From positions 141,509 to 205,508 of the forward strand of contig NZ_JANYGH010000001.1 of NCBI RefSeq assembly GCF_025362475.1: a stretch of 64,000 nt of DNA. The letters run 5' to 3'. A model generated the notes under the pieces. That model was not told the origin of the DNA. It saw only the letters and a list, made by a program, of their open reading frames with translations, and searched no databases. The DNA comes from Mucilaginibacter sp. GTDB taxonomy: Bacteria; Bacteroidota; Bacteroidia; Sphingobacteriales; Sphingobacteriaceae. Shown piece by piece: positions 28,709 through 36,926 of this stretch. The position numbers were made by a program, and so were the translations under genes. Each line of letters starts with the position of its first letter. Positions within the stretch are counted from its first letter, which is position 1.

Positions 28709-29230
28709 ATGAAAAAGACCATGTATCCCTTACTAATGCTGCTTATCATCAGCATTTCGGCTTTTGCTTTCACATTAATAAACTACAAGGTTAAAAGCCC
28801 ATACGAAGTGAAATTTGCAGGCGGCAAGATCCACGGCATATTTGAAACACTAAGGGCCAATATCCAGTTTGATAAAACAGATCCCGAGCAATCAAAAATT
28901 TCTGCAACCATTGATGTTGAAAGCATTGCTACAGGTTTTTTTTTAAAAAATATGCACGCCAAAAGTGCGTTGGATGCCGATAATCATCCAACCATTACAT
29001 TTGTGGCCACATCGGTTAGTAAAAGCAGCAGTGGTTACCAGGCCGCGGGCAAACTCACCATTAAAGGAATTACAAAACCTGTTACCATCAGTTTCACTTT
29101 TGATGATAAAGGTAATGAAGGCCTCTTTAAAGGCAGTTTTAAAATAGTACCCAAGGATTTTAATATCACCCGCAGCGGCACGCCCGATGAACTTACCATC
29201 AGCCTTACTGTTCCGGTTACTAAAGCATAA
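28709..29230 (+). CDS. YceI family periplasmic protein
   Basis: About 173 residues. Start placed at MKKTMYPLLMLLIISIS, which gives a normal signal peptide; the frame extends 12 codons further upstream without support. The lipocalin-like YceI fold is recognised from VKFAGGKIHGIFETLRANIQFD, DADNHPTITFVATSV, GKLTIKGITKPVTISFTF and the final DELTISLTVPVTKA. YceI proteins bind polyisoprenoids or similar amphiphiles. Stands alone, with its own strong terminator. Confidence 0.9.
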   Translation: MKKTMYPLLMLLIISISAFAFTLINYKVKSPYEVKFAGGKIHGIFETLRANIQFDKTDPEQSKISATIDVESIATGFFLKNMHAKSALDADNHPTITFVATSVSKSSSGYQAAGKLTIKGITKPVTISFTFDDKGNEGLFKGSFKIVPKDFNITRSGTPDELTISLTVPVTKA

Positions 29231-29260
29231 TCCCGGCGCAACTCATACACCAGTTTTTAA

Positions 29261-29312
29261 TTAAACTAAAAAAGGGCAAATGATCATTATATCATTTGCC
29301 CTTTTTAGTTTA
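29261..29312. terminator. Bidirectional terminator between yceI-like and beta-barrel genes
   Basis: A very long stem: the arms run from TTAAACTAAAAA(A)GGGCAAATGAT (from 29261) to ATCATTTGCCCTTTTTAGTTTAA (to about 29312), over 20 bp with a short loop. It lies between convergent genes. Confidence 0.88.
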
Positions 29313-29334
29313 ATTATTCGTCTGTGTGTTGGAA

Positions 29335-29877
29335 CTATAACCCTATCCCGTAAGCTAAGCGCAGACCTACTAAACCAGAATGATAATCTTTCATATAAAA
29401 GTCTTCATACCTTACGCCAATATCCCAGTGCTTAGTGGCATAACCCACCCCGCCTGATAGGTCGCGTCTGTGAAATGGTGCCCAACCCTGGCCAGCCTCC
29501 AACTTTTCCCAGACAAGGCCGCCTTCTGCAGCAACATATATGTTTGGCACAAAAAACTGCTTAATACCAATTTTAACAGGGATCTCACCATAGCTTTCGT
29601 ACCTTTTATTTGTACCCGGTTTTATTTTTTGAAAAAAGTGATAACCACCTGTAGTAAGCATCAGTGCAAAATTATCGGTTAAACCATATTGCAACCGGCC
29701 GGTAGCACCTAATGTAAAATTTGTGCCCAGTCGCGATACACCGGTTGGTACACCAACTTCGGCACCTAAGCCAAGGTTAAATTGGTTTTTCGCTGTAGTT
29801 TGAGCTTTTAGGTTTGTTGCAAAAAACATAGCTGATGCCGTAAATGAAACGGCTATTAATCTTTGTAAAATTTTCAT
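29335..29877 (-). CDS. Small outer membrane beta-barrel protein
   Basis: 180 residues. Signal peptide ends LKAQ. The mature part consists of alternating amphipathic strands (FNLGLGAEVGVP, FALMLTTGGYHFF, IPVKIGIKQFFVPNIYVAAEGGLVWE) and ends with an aromatic-poor closing strand GLRLAYGIGL. This fits the porin-like/OMP_b-brl family of eight-stranded barrels. No function is known. Convergent with the YceI gene. Confidence 0.82.
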   Translation of the reverse strand: MKILQRLIAVSFTASAMFFATNLKAQTTAKNQFNLGLGAEVGVPTGVSRLGTNFTLGATGRLQYGLTDNFALMLTTGGYHFFQKIKPGTNKRYESYGEIPVKIGIKQFFVPNIYVAAEGGLVWEKLEAGQGWAPFHRRDLSGGVGYATKHWDIGVRYEDFYMKDYHSGLVGLRLAYGIGL

Positions 29878-30038
29878 TTTTTTGATTTTAGTTAATAATC
29901 ACTTATAGATATTACAGTGACTTTGACAAATACGTTGCCTCTGATGTTAATTTTTTCTGGTTAAAGACTTATCATTATAATAAGCTAATAATTAGGCAAC
30001 ATTGGACAGGTAATTTTGTGGAAACAAAAAAGTTATCG

Positions 30039-30878
30039 ATGCCAACAGCATTTTATTGCCCCAAGCACCTTAAATTCTTGTTCCTGGTTCTGCTGATCTC
30101 CCTCGGTTATAACTCCTACTCCCAAAATTTAAGGCTTTTAAATGGATTTGCCCACAATGATTACTGGCACAAACGGCCTTTGTATGATGCCCTTGATAAC
30201 GGGTTTACCCATATTGAAGCCGATATATATTTAAGAGGGAACAAACTCATTGTAGCACACATCCTCCCCATTTTTAAAAAACAACGAACGCTGGAGCGCC
30301 TCTATTTTAAACCGTTGATGGAATGTATTGAGGGTAATAACAAAGAAATTAAATGCCCTGTTTACCCGCTCACATTAATGATTGATATAAAATCTGATGC
30401 CGATAAAACTTACCAGGCGCTTGAAATTTTACTTGAAAAATACCGGCCAATATTATCAGGCTACAATAATGGGGTTTATACTCAAAGGCAGGTAACCGTA
30501 GTTATAACCGGGCATAAACCCTCTGAAATGATTAAAACGCAGCAAAACCGCTTAGCCTTTATTGATGAGGACCTGATGCAGTTGAAACAAGATACCATTT
30601 CAAAAAATTTATATCAAACGGCAAGTTGCAAATACTCACACTTATTAAAATGGGATGGCAGAGGCGATTTCTCGCCTGTTGAAAAGAAACGTTTGTGTAC
30701 ATATGTGATGCTGGCGCACAGGTTTGGCAAAAAAGTAAGGCTTTGGGCTTCGCCAGAAAATGAAGCCGTATGGAAAGAATTACTGAATTGTGGTGTTGAT
30801 CTCATCAACACCGATAAACTGGTGGAGCTTAAGAATTTCCTGACTTCGGGCCCTAAAAGTTATGCAAAGATTGATTAA
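30039..30878 (+). CDS. Secreted GDPD/PI-PLC-like phosphodiesterase
   Basis: About 279 residues with an N-terminal membrane or signal segment (LKFLFLVLLISLGYNSYSQ). The TIM-barrel hallmarks of the glycerophosphodiester phosphodiesterase/PLC-like superfamily are present: a His-Asn-Asp cluster in GFAHNDYWHKRPLYDAL, metal ligands in HIEADIYL and the second His in LIVAHIL, then LMIDIKSD and a late VDLINTDK. Substrate probably a phosphodiester, possibly lipid derived. An upstream GTG at 30018 is an alternative start, but it overlaps a possible TAATTTTG promoter box at 30011-30018, so I prefer the ATG. Confidence 0.82.
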   Translation: MPTAFYCPKHLKFLFLVLLISLGYNSYSQNLRLLNGFAHNDYWHKRPLYDALDNGFTHIEADIYLRGNKLIVAHILPIFKKQRTLERLYFKPLMECIEGNNKEIKCPVYPLTLMIDIKSDADKTYQALEILLEKYRPILSGYNNGVYTQRQVTVVITGHKPSEMIKTQQNRLAFIDEDLMQLKQDTISKNLYQTASCKYSHLLKWDGRGDFSPVEKKRLCTYVMLAHRFGKKVRLWASPENEAVWKELLNCGVDLINTDKLVELKNFLTSGPKSYAKID

Positions 30879-31026
30879 ACTTTACTGATGTAAAAAAAAC
30901 AACACTAAAAACTTACTCCTTAATAATTTGATAACGTTGGCTTCTCTTTATCTAAAAGTAGCGGGGTTACTTTTAACAAAAAGTAAAACTTTGTAACAGC
31001 AGCCCGATATAATTGAAAGTTAAAGG

Positions 31027-32091
31027 ATGAAGAAAATATTATTCATTACGGGTTCAATTAACCAAACAACCCAAATGCACCAGATTGCAAATGAGTTACC
31101 CGGGTATGATTGCTGGTTTAGCCAGTTGTTTACAGATAATGCACCGCTTAAATACCTGTTAACCAAAACACCGATATTCAACGGCACGGTGCTCTCACGC
31201 AAATTCAAGCTAAAATCTGAAAGATACCTGTACCAAAACTCACTGCAAATTGATTTCGGTGCTAAAAAAAACAAATACGACCTGGTGGTTTATTGTACAG
31301 ATATGATCATTCCTAAACGGATGAGGCAATACAAAACCATTTGGGTACAGGAGGGTATGATTGACCGGTATACCCTGTGGAGTAAAATAGTGAGGACGTT
31401 AAGGTTACCATCTACCCTTTGTGGCAATACCTCCTTAAACGGTGCATCAAATATCTGCGATGTTTACTGCGCTGCTTCCGAAGGTTACAAACTGCAATTT
31501 GCCGGTAAAGGTACAGAGCAACGGAAGATTGTAGTTACCGGGATGCCGAATTATGATAACCAGCAACAGCATCTGAATAATGATTTCCCCCATCATAATT
31601 ATGTATTGGTTGCCACTACAGATATGCGGGAAACCTTTAGACTGGAGAATAGGGTAGCATTTATAAAAAAAGCTGTAAAAATAGCCAACGGAAGGCCTTT
31701 GCTATTTAAACTTCATCCCAACGAAAACTTTAAAAGGGCCGAAAAAGAGATCCTTAAGTATACTCCGGCTGGTACCATGATATATAAGCAAGGCAACACC
31801 AGCCACATGATAGCCAATTGCTGCGAGCTGATAACTCAATACTCAACAGTAGTATATACTGGTATAGCTTTAGGTAAAAAGGTACACTCCTGGTTTAATA
31901 TCGATGAGCTTATAGGGCTTGCCCCGATACAAAATGAAGGCACATCTGCCAAAACAATTGCAGCGCTATGCCGCGATTATTTAAACCACAAGGGTGATAA
32001 GAAAAGTTTTGATCCGCAAATGTCCATGTCTGAATTTCAGCGTCAGGAAGCGGAGCCGGAACTAAGCAACGAATTAATAGCAAACTGGTAA
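31027..32091 (+). CDS. GT-B-like glycosyltransferase, first gene of the ulosonic-acid-type operon
   Basis: 354 residues, no signal peptide. The C-terminal half has LLFKLHPNENFKRAEKEIL and CCELITQYSTVVYTGIALGKKV. This arrangement is seen in CDP-glycerol/polysialyltransferase-like and capsule (KpsS-like) GT-B enzymes, where such motifs bind the nucleotide sugar. The N-terminal domain begins MKKILFITGSINQTTQMHQIANEL, a Rossmann start. With a CMP-sugar pathway downstream, a role in transferring that acidic sugar is plausible. Donor and acceptor are unknown. It heads nine genes separated by at most 14 bases. Confidence 0.65.
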   Translation: MKKILFITGSINQTTQMHQIANELPGYDCWFSQLFTDNAPLKYLLTKTPIFNGTVLSRKFKLKSERYLYQNSLQIDFGAKKNKYDLVVYCTDMIIPKRMRQYKTIWVQEGMIDRYTLWSKIVRTLRLPSTLCGNTSLNGASNICDVYCAASEGYKLQFAGKGTEQRKIVVTGMPNYDNQQQHLNNDFPHHNYVLVATTDMRETFRLENRVAFIKKAVKIANGRPLLFKLHPNENFKRAEKEILKYTPAGTMIYKQGNTSHMIANCCELITQYSTVVYTGIALGKKVHSWFNIDELIGLAPIQNEGTSAKTIAALCRDYLNHKGDKKSFDPQMSMSEFQRQEAEPELSNELIANW

Positions 32092-32105
32092 TAAAATTTA
32101 ATACC

Positions 32106-32948
32106 ATGACAGAAAAAATTGTAATTATAGTACAGGCCCGCATGGCATCAAGCCGTTTACCGGGCAAAGTAATGCTTCCTATACTGGGTAAAAGCCTTTT
32201 GGCCAGAATGATTGAGCGTTTACAGATGATTCAGCATAAAGCGGATATCATTATTGCCACCTCAGAAAATCAGGAAGATGACGTTATAGTAAATGAAGCT
32301 TTGGCTATGGATATTCCCTATTATCGTGGAAGCCTGGGCAATGTACTCGATAGGCACTACCAGGCGGCAAAGTTGTTTAAAGCCGATGTTGTACTCAAGA
32401 TCCCGTCTGATTGCCCGCTGATTGACCCGCGTATTGTTGATTATACACTCGAATACTTTTTTGACAACCGGGGCAAATATGATTATGTAAGCAACCTGCA
32501 CCCCGCTACTTATCCCGATGGTAATGATGTGGAAATAATGACGATGGCTTGCCTGAGACAGGCATGGGAAAATGCCGGCAGGCCTTTAGAGCTTGAACAT
32601 ACCACGCCTTATATATGGGAAAACCCGCTTATATTTAGTGTTGGCAATGTAACCTGGCCAACCGGCATGGATTTCTCCATGTCGCACCGTTTTACTATTG
32701 ACTACCCTGAAGATTATTATTTTATTGAAAGGGTATTCGCCGAGCTTTATCCCATCTGTAACCAGTTTTCGTGCCAGGATATCCTTAACCTTTTAAACCG
32801 CAAGCCCGAAATTTATCAGCTTAATGCGCAGTATGCAGGTGTAAACTGGTATCGTCATCACCTGGGCGAATTACAAACTATCTGGCCCGATCAAACCAGG
32901 CGGGCGCCACAGGAAAATTCATCCCTGTTACAACAAAGCGAAGCATAA
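32106..32948 (+). CDS. SpsF/NeuA-like cytidylyltransferase
   Basis: 280 residues of the CMP-ulosonate (pfam CTP_transf_3) family. The nucleotide-binding start is IVIIVQARMASSRLPGKVMLPI. It continues with IIIATSENQEDD, RGSLGNVLDRHYQAA, and the metal-binding VLKIPSDCPLIDPRIVD. The enzyme would activate an acidic sugar with CTP to give the CMP donor. The SpsF type is less defined in substrate than NeuA. It lies between a glycosyltransferase and a transketolase pair, 14 and 2 bases away. Confidence 0.85.
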   Translation: MTEKIVIIVQARMASSRLPGKVMLPILGKSLLARMIERLQMIQHKADIIIATSENQEDDVIVNEALAMDIPYYRGSLGNVLDRHYQAAKLFKADVVLKIPSDCPLIDPRIVDYTLEYFFDNRGKYDYVSNLHPATYPDGNDVEIMTMACLRQAWENAGRPLELEHTTPYIWENPLIFSVGNVTWPTGMDFSMSHRFTIDYPEDYYFIERVFAELYPICNQFSCQDILNLLNRKPEIYQLNAQYAGVNWYRHHLGELQTIWPDQTRRAPQENSSLLQQSEA

Positions 32949-32950
32949 CC

Positions 32951-33808
32951 ATGAATAATTTTGACCAACAGGAACTTAAGGCTATAGCTTTAAAGGTCCG
33001 GGAACATATCGTGCGCATGTCAACAGATGGCGGGTGCTTTACAGGAGCATCCCTATCGGCGGTCGACTTGATCGTTTACTTATATAGCAACTTTTTAAAC
33101 ATCAATCCATCAAACCTTAATGATCCCGGGCGTGATTACCTTTTCCTTTCAAAAGGCCATGACGTACCCGCTTTATATGGCACACTTGCAGAGCTTGGCC
33201 TTTTAGACAAAGAGCGCCTAAAAAATCACCTTTCGCTTAATGATCATATTTACTGGCACCCCAATACTAACATCCCCGGCATAGAATTTCATTCGGGTTC
33301 GTTAGGGCATTTGCCATCAGTAGCTATCGGTGTTGCCATGGATCTTAAAATAAGCGGGAGCAACAACAAAGTAGTGTGCATTTTAGGCGATGGTGAGCTA
33401 AACGAAGGCACCTGCTGGGAAGCTGTTTTAGTAGCTAACGCCTATAAACTGGACAACCTCCTTTTTGTGATCGATCGTAACCAGTTCCAGGCTAATGTAC
33501 GTACCGAGGACTTGATTCCGCTGGAACCTCTTGCAGATAAATTTAAAGCTTTTGGCGCTGCCGTTATACGTATAGACGGGCATAACTTTACCGACCTGCA
33601 CCAGGCCTTCACTGCCTACCCATTTCAACAGGATAAACTTAATGTAATTATTGCCGATACGGTAAGAGGCAAAGGCCTGCCGAGCATTGAGGAACGGGCC
33701 GATCGCTGGTTCTGCAATTTTACAGCCGGCGAAATTGGCCAGCTATTGCTTGAATTACATGGCGAACACGATACCTTATTAACATCAGAAACTTTAGTAG
33801 TGAGATAA
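32951..33808 (+). CDS. Transketolase N-terminal subunit
   Basis: 285 residues carrying the thiamine diphosphate-binding half of a split transketolase. FLSKGHDVPALYGTLAELG and EFHSGSLGHLPSVAIGVA form the active-site region; the TPP/Mg motif is GDGELNEGTCWEA...DRNQFQ. Transketolases move two-carbon ketol units between sugars. The other half follows after one base. Location inside a sugar-acid operon, not a central metabolism locus, points to a dedicated carbon-chain step. Split transketolases of this kind are also found in other polysaccharide and natural product clusters. Confidence 0.9.
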   Translation: MNNFDQQELKAIALKVREHIVRMSTDGGCFTGASLSAVDLIVYLYSNFLNINPSNLNDPGRDYLFLSKGHDVPALYGTLAELGLLDKERLKNHLSLNDHIYWHPNTNIPGIEFHSGSLGHLPSVAIGVAMDLKISGSNNKVVCILGDGELNEGTCWEAVLVANAYKLDNLLFVIDRNQFQANVRTEDLIPLEPLADKFKAFGAAVIRIDGHNFTDLHQAFTAYPFQQDKLNVIIADTVRGKGLPSIEERADRWFCNFTAGEIGQLLLELHGEHDTLLTSETLVVR

Positions 33809-33809
33809 T

Positions 33810-34748
33810 ATGACCTACGAAGAACTATTAACAGAGATGGCCCTGGCCAACGAAAGGATTATTGTGATGACGGCCGAAAACCGTGCACTGGTACGTAACC
33901 TGCCCGGCATATTAGGCAAACGTTTTATTGATACCGGCATTACCGAGCAAACCATGATAGGCGCATCTGCCGGTTTGGCCCTGCGTGGCCGCATACCCGT
34001 AGTGCATGCGCTGGCTGCGTTTTTAACGATGCGTGCCTTTGAGTTTGTGCGCACCGATTTAGGCATAGCTAACCTGCCGGTTAAACTAAGCGGATTTATT
34101 CCCGGCCTCTTATCTGATGGTAACGGCCCTACTCACCAGGCAATCGAAGATATTTCAATCATGAGGGGCATCCCCAATGTAACCGTATTTGCTCCTGCCG
34201 ATGAGGATGACCTTGTTAAAATGCTGCCGCAGATATGGCAAAGCAAACAACCAGCCTATACCCGCATAAATACCCGTAAAACAGGTTATGAGCACGCGCC
34301 ATTTACCATGGGCAAAGCCGAAGTTATTACCGAAGGCAACGATGTTACCATTTTAACGTATGGTTTACTTTTTGAACAGGCACTTATCGCGGCTGAGATC
34401 CTGAAAGGCGAGGGCCTTTCTGTAGGATTGGTTAACATGCGCAGCCTTAAACCGGTTGATGAGCAGGCTATATTAAAAGCATCAACCCAAAGCAACCTGG
34501 TGGTAACGCTCGAAGATCATTTTTTAACGGGTGGCCTTTACAGTATTGTGGCCGAAGTGTTATTGAAACATCAAACAACGGCAAACGTATTGCCCATCGC
34601 CCTCAACGAAAAATGGTTCAGACCGGCATTGCTGCCTGATGTTTTGCAGCACGAAGGTTTTACAGGCAAACAAATTGCCGAAAGGATATTAGGTTATAAA
34701 ACCACCTACCATCAACCACAAATTTTAACACCTGAATTTTCAGAATAA
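33810..34748 (+). CDS. Transketolase C-terminal subunit
   Basis: 312 residues comprising the pyrimidine-binding and C-terminal domains. DTGITEQTMIGASAGLALRG includes the catalytic Glu that activates TPP. GNGPTHQAIEDISIMRGIPNVTV and the C-terminal domain (LLFEQALIAAEIL, VVTLEDHFLTGGL) are also typical. It works with the preceding N-terminal subunit, with which it is probably translationally coupled. Confidence 0.9.
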   Translation: MTYEELLTEMALANERIIVMTAENRALVRNLPGILGKRFIDTGITEQTMIGASAGLALRGRIPVVHALAAFLTMRAFEFVRTDLGIANLPVKLSGFIPGLLSDGNGPTHQAIEDISIMRGIPNVTVFAPADEDDLVKMLPQIWQSKQPAYTRINTRKTGYEHAPFTMGKAEVITEGNDVTILTYGLLFEQALIAAEILKGEGLSVGLVNMRSLKPVDEQAILKASTQSNLVVTLEDHFLTGGLYSIVAEVLLKHQTTANVLPIALNEKWFRPALLPDVLQHEGFTGKQIAERILGYKTTYHQPQILTPEFSE

Positions 34749-34760
34749 AACACTACTCCA

Positions 34761-36107
34761 ATGGCTAATAAAATAGCATTCAACAATAATTTTCCCAACA
34801 TCAGCGAGTCTGATAAAATATATAACCGCGCTTTAAAACTACAAAAACCGGTTACCCAAACATTGGCCAAAGGGCCTGGGCAATTCACCAAAGGCGTGGC
34901 CCCAAAGTATATTGTTAAAGGCAAAGGATCACATGTGTGGGATGCCGATGGCAATGAATTTATCGACCTGAATTCGGCTATTGGTCCTATATCTTTAGGC
35001 TATGCCTACCCTGTAGTTGATGATGCCATCCGCAGGCAACTAAATGATGGAATTACCTTTTCGCTGATGCACCCTTTAGAGGTTGAACTGGCAGAACTGG
35101 TGCAGGAAGTTGTACCTAATGCAGAAGCCGTAAAGATCTCGAAAACCGGCGCCGATGTATGCTCGGCTGCCATACGCGTTGCCCGCGCCTTTACCGGCAG
35201 GGATAAAATATTTTGCTGCGGCTACCATGGCTGGCATGATTGGTATATAGGCATTACCAGCCGTAACGCCGGTGTGCCCGAAGCTATCCAGGATTTAACC
35301 TACACTTTTGAGTATAACGACATTGAGGCCGTAAAAGCCGCGTTGGATGAAACTGTTGCTGCCATAATCCTGGAACCATTTATTTTTGAAGCCCCAAAGC
35401 CCGGCTACTTACAGGAACTTGCCGAGGTATGCAAAGCAAATGGCACCCTGCTCATATTTGATGAAATGTGGACAGGTTTCCGTGTAGCCCTTGGCGGTGC
35501 GCAGGAATACTTTAATGTTAAAGCAGATTTGGCTGTATTTTCAAAGGCATGCGCCAACGGTATGCCTATAGCCTTGCTTACCGGTCGCGCCGATGTAATG
35601 GAGCTCTTTAACTCCGCGGTATTTAGCTATACAACATTTGGCGGCGAAGCATTATCACTGGCGGCTTGCATTGCTACCATAAATGAGCTACGCGATAAAA
35701 ACGTACCACAATACCTGGATGAAAATGGCGCCTTGCTAAAAAATGGCTACAACCACATCGCCATTGAAACCGGGATGGATAAGTACACCCAATGTGTAGG
35801 TTTTAACTGCCGCAGCATGGTAACCTTTAGGCCAGAGGCCGGTAACGCCCTGGAAGTTAAAACGCTGATGCAACAGGAAATGATAAAACGGGGTGTATTG
35901 TGGGCAGGTTTTCATAACATGTGCTACAGCCACACTACCGAAGATATTGATTACATTTTATTGGCATACCGCGATGTTTTGCCTTTAGTAAAAGAAGCTA
36001 TAGAAAGTGGCAATATAAAAAGTTATTTAAAGGGCGAGGTGCTGGAAGCTGTTTTCCGCAAGGTGAGCAACTACAATATTAAACCTAAAAGCATCATAGC
36101 CGACTAA
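34761..36107 (+). CDS. Class III aminotransferase, glutamate-1-semialdehyde aminomutase-like
   Basis: 448 residues. SKTGADVCSAAIRVARAFTGRDKI is the phosphate-binding region and CCGYHGWHDWYIG stacks the cofactor. LIFDEMWTGFR carries the PLP-binding Asp, and the Schiff-base Lys is in AVFSKACANGMPIALL. The family covers glutamate-1-semialdehyde aminomutase and many sugar aminotransferases. Because it lies between a transketolase pair and an SDR and overlaps the SDR gene by one base, an amino-sugar-forming step is more likely than heme synthesis. Substrate inferred, not shown. Confidence 0.85.
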   Translation: MANKIAFNNNFPNISESDKIYNRALKLQKPVTQTLAKGPGQFTKGVAPKYIVKGKGSHVWDADGNEFIDLNSAIGPISLGYAYPVVDDAIRRQLNDGITFSLMHPLEVELAELVQEVVPNAEAVKISKTGADVCSAAIRVARAFTGRDKIFCCGYHGWHDWYIGITSRNAGVPEAIQDLTYTFEYNDIEAVKAALDETVAAIILEPFIFEAPKPGYLQELAEVCKANGTLLIFDEMWTGFRVALGGAQEYFNVKADLAVFSKACANGMPIALLTGRADVMELFNSAVFSYTTFGGEALSLAACIATINELRDKNVPQYLDENGALLKNGYNHIAIETGMDKYTQCVGFNCRSMVTFRPEAGNALEVKTLMQQEMIKRGVLWAGFHNMCYSHTTEDIDYILLAYRDVLPLVKEAIESGNIKSYLKGEVLEAVFRKVSNYNIKPKSIIAD

Positions 36108-36913
36108 TGATGAACCTTTTTGCATTAAACCAAAAAACGGCTTTAGTTACAGGTGCGCTGGGGCTTATCGGAAAAAAACATTGTGAAGCGCTTGCAGCAG
36201 CCGGGGCCAATGTAATAGTTGCCGATATTAATGTTGACGAAGTACAGCAATTTGCACAACAATTGGGTGATAACCATTTAGGATTAGCGGTAGATGTTAC
36301 CAGCAAGCAATCGCTGATAGATGCGCTTAATACTATCCTGGATAAATATGATTCGCTTGATATATTGGTGAACAACGCGGCCATCAACGATAAATTTGAA
36401 GACCCTGCCATGGCTAAGGAGCTATCGGCCTTTGAAAATTATCCCCTGGAAGCTTTCCAGCGGTCACTAAATGTAAATATTACCGGGGTATTTTTAAGCT
36501 CGCAGATATTGGGTACGCATATGGCGCTCCAGGGAAGTGGCAGCATCATCAATATCGCTTCAACTTATGGCATGGTTGGTCCCGATCAATCCATATACCG
36601 CAACGCCAAAGGCGAGCAAACCTTTTACAAATCGGCTGCTTACCCCGTAACCAAGGGGGCTATTATCAATTTTACGCGCTTTTTGGCAGCTTACTGGGGC
36701 AATACCGGTGTAAGGGTAAATACACTATCGCCGGGCGGAGTTGAAAACGGACAAACCGAAGATTTTATAGGTAACTATTCAGCAAAAACATTATTAGGCC
36801 GTATGGCCAAAGCATCTGATTACCAGGGCGCACTTGTATTTCTTGCCAGTGAGGCATCGGCTTACATGACGGGGGCTAACCTGGTGGTAGATGGAGGATG
36901 GACAGCAATTTAA
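36107..36913 (+). CDS. SDR family oxidoreductase in sugar operon
   Basis: 268 residues. NAD(P)-binding TGALGLIGKKHCEALAAAGANVIVADI; NNAAIN; catalytic Ser in NIASTYGMVG and Tyr/Lys in AAYPVTKGAII; ends with the usual ANLVVDGGWTAI. An Asp (VADIN) at the end of strand 2 favours NAD(H). Related enzymes in legionaminic acid-type clusters (PtmA-like) reduce or oxidise sugar intermediates. Overlaps the aminotransferase gene by one base. Confidence 0.9.
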   Translation: MMNLFALNQKTALVTGALGLIGKKHCEALAAAGANVIVADINVDEVQQFAQQLGDNHLGLAVDVTSKQSLIDALNTILDKYDSLDILVNNAAINDKFEDPAMAKELSAFENYPLEAFQRSLNVNITGVFLSSQILGTHMALQGSGSIINIASTYGMVGPDQSIYRNAKGEQTFYKSAAYPVTKGAIINFTRFLAAYWGNTGVRVNTLSPGGVENGQTEDFIGNYSAKTLLGRMAKASDYQGALVFLASEASAYMTGANLVVDGGWTAI

Positions 36914-36926
36914 TTCACACATAATT

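Noticed and set aside
34761..36107. Calling the class III aminotransferase hemL
   Set aside because: Family resemblance exists, but the operon context is sugar acid synthesis with no tetrapyrrole genes adjacent.
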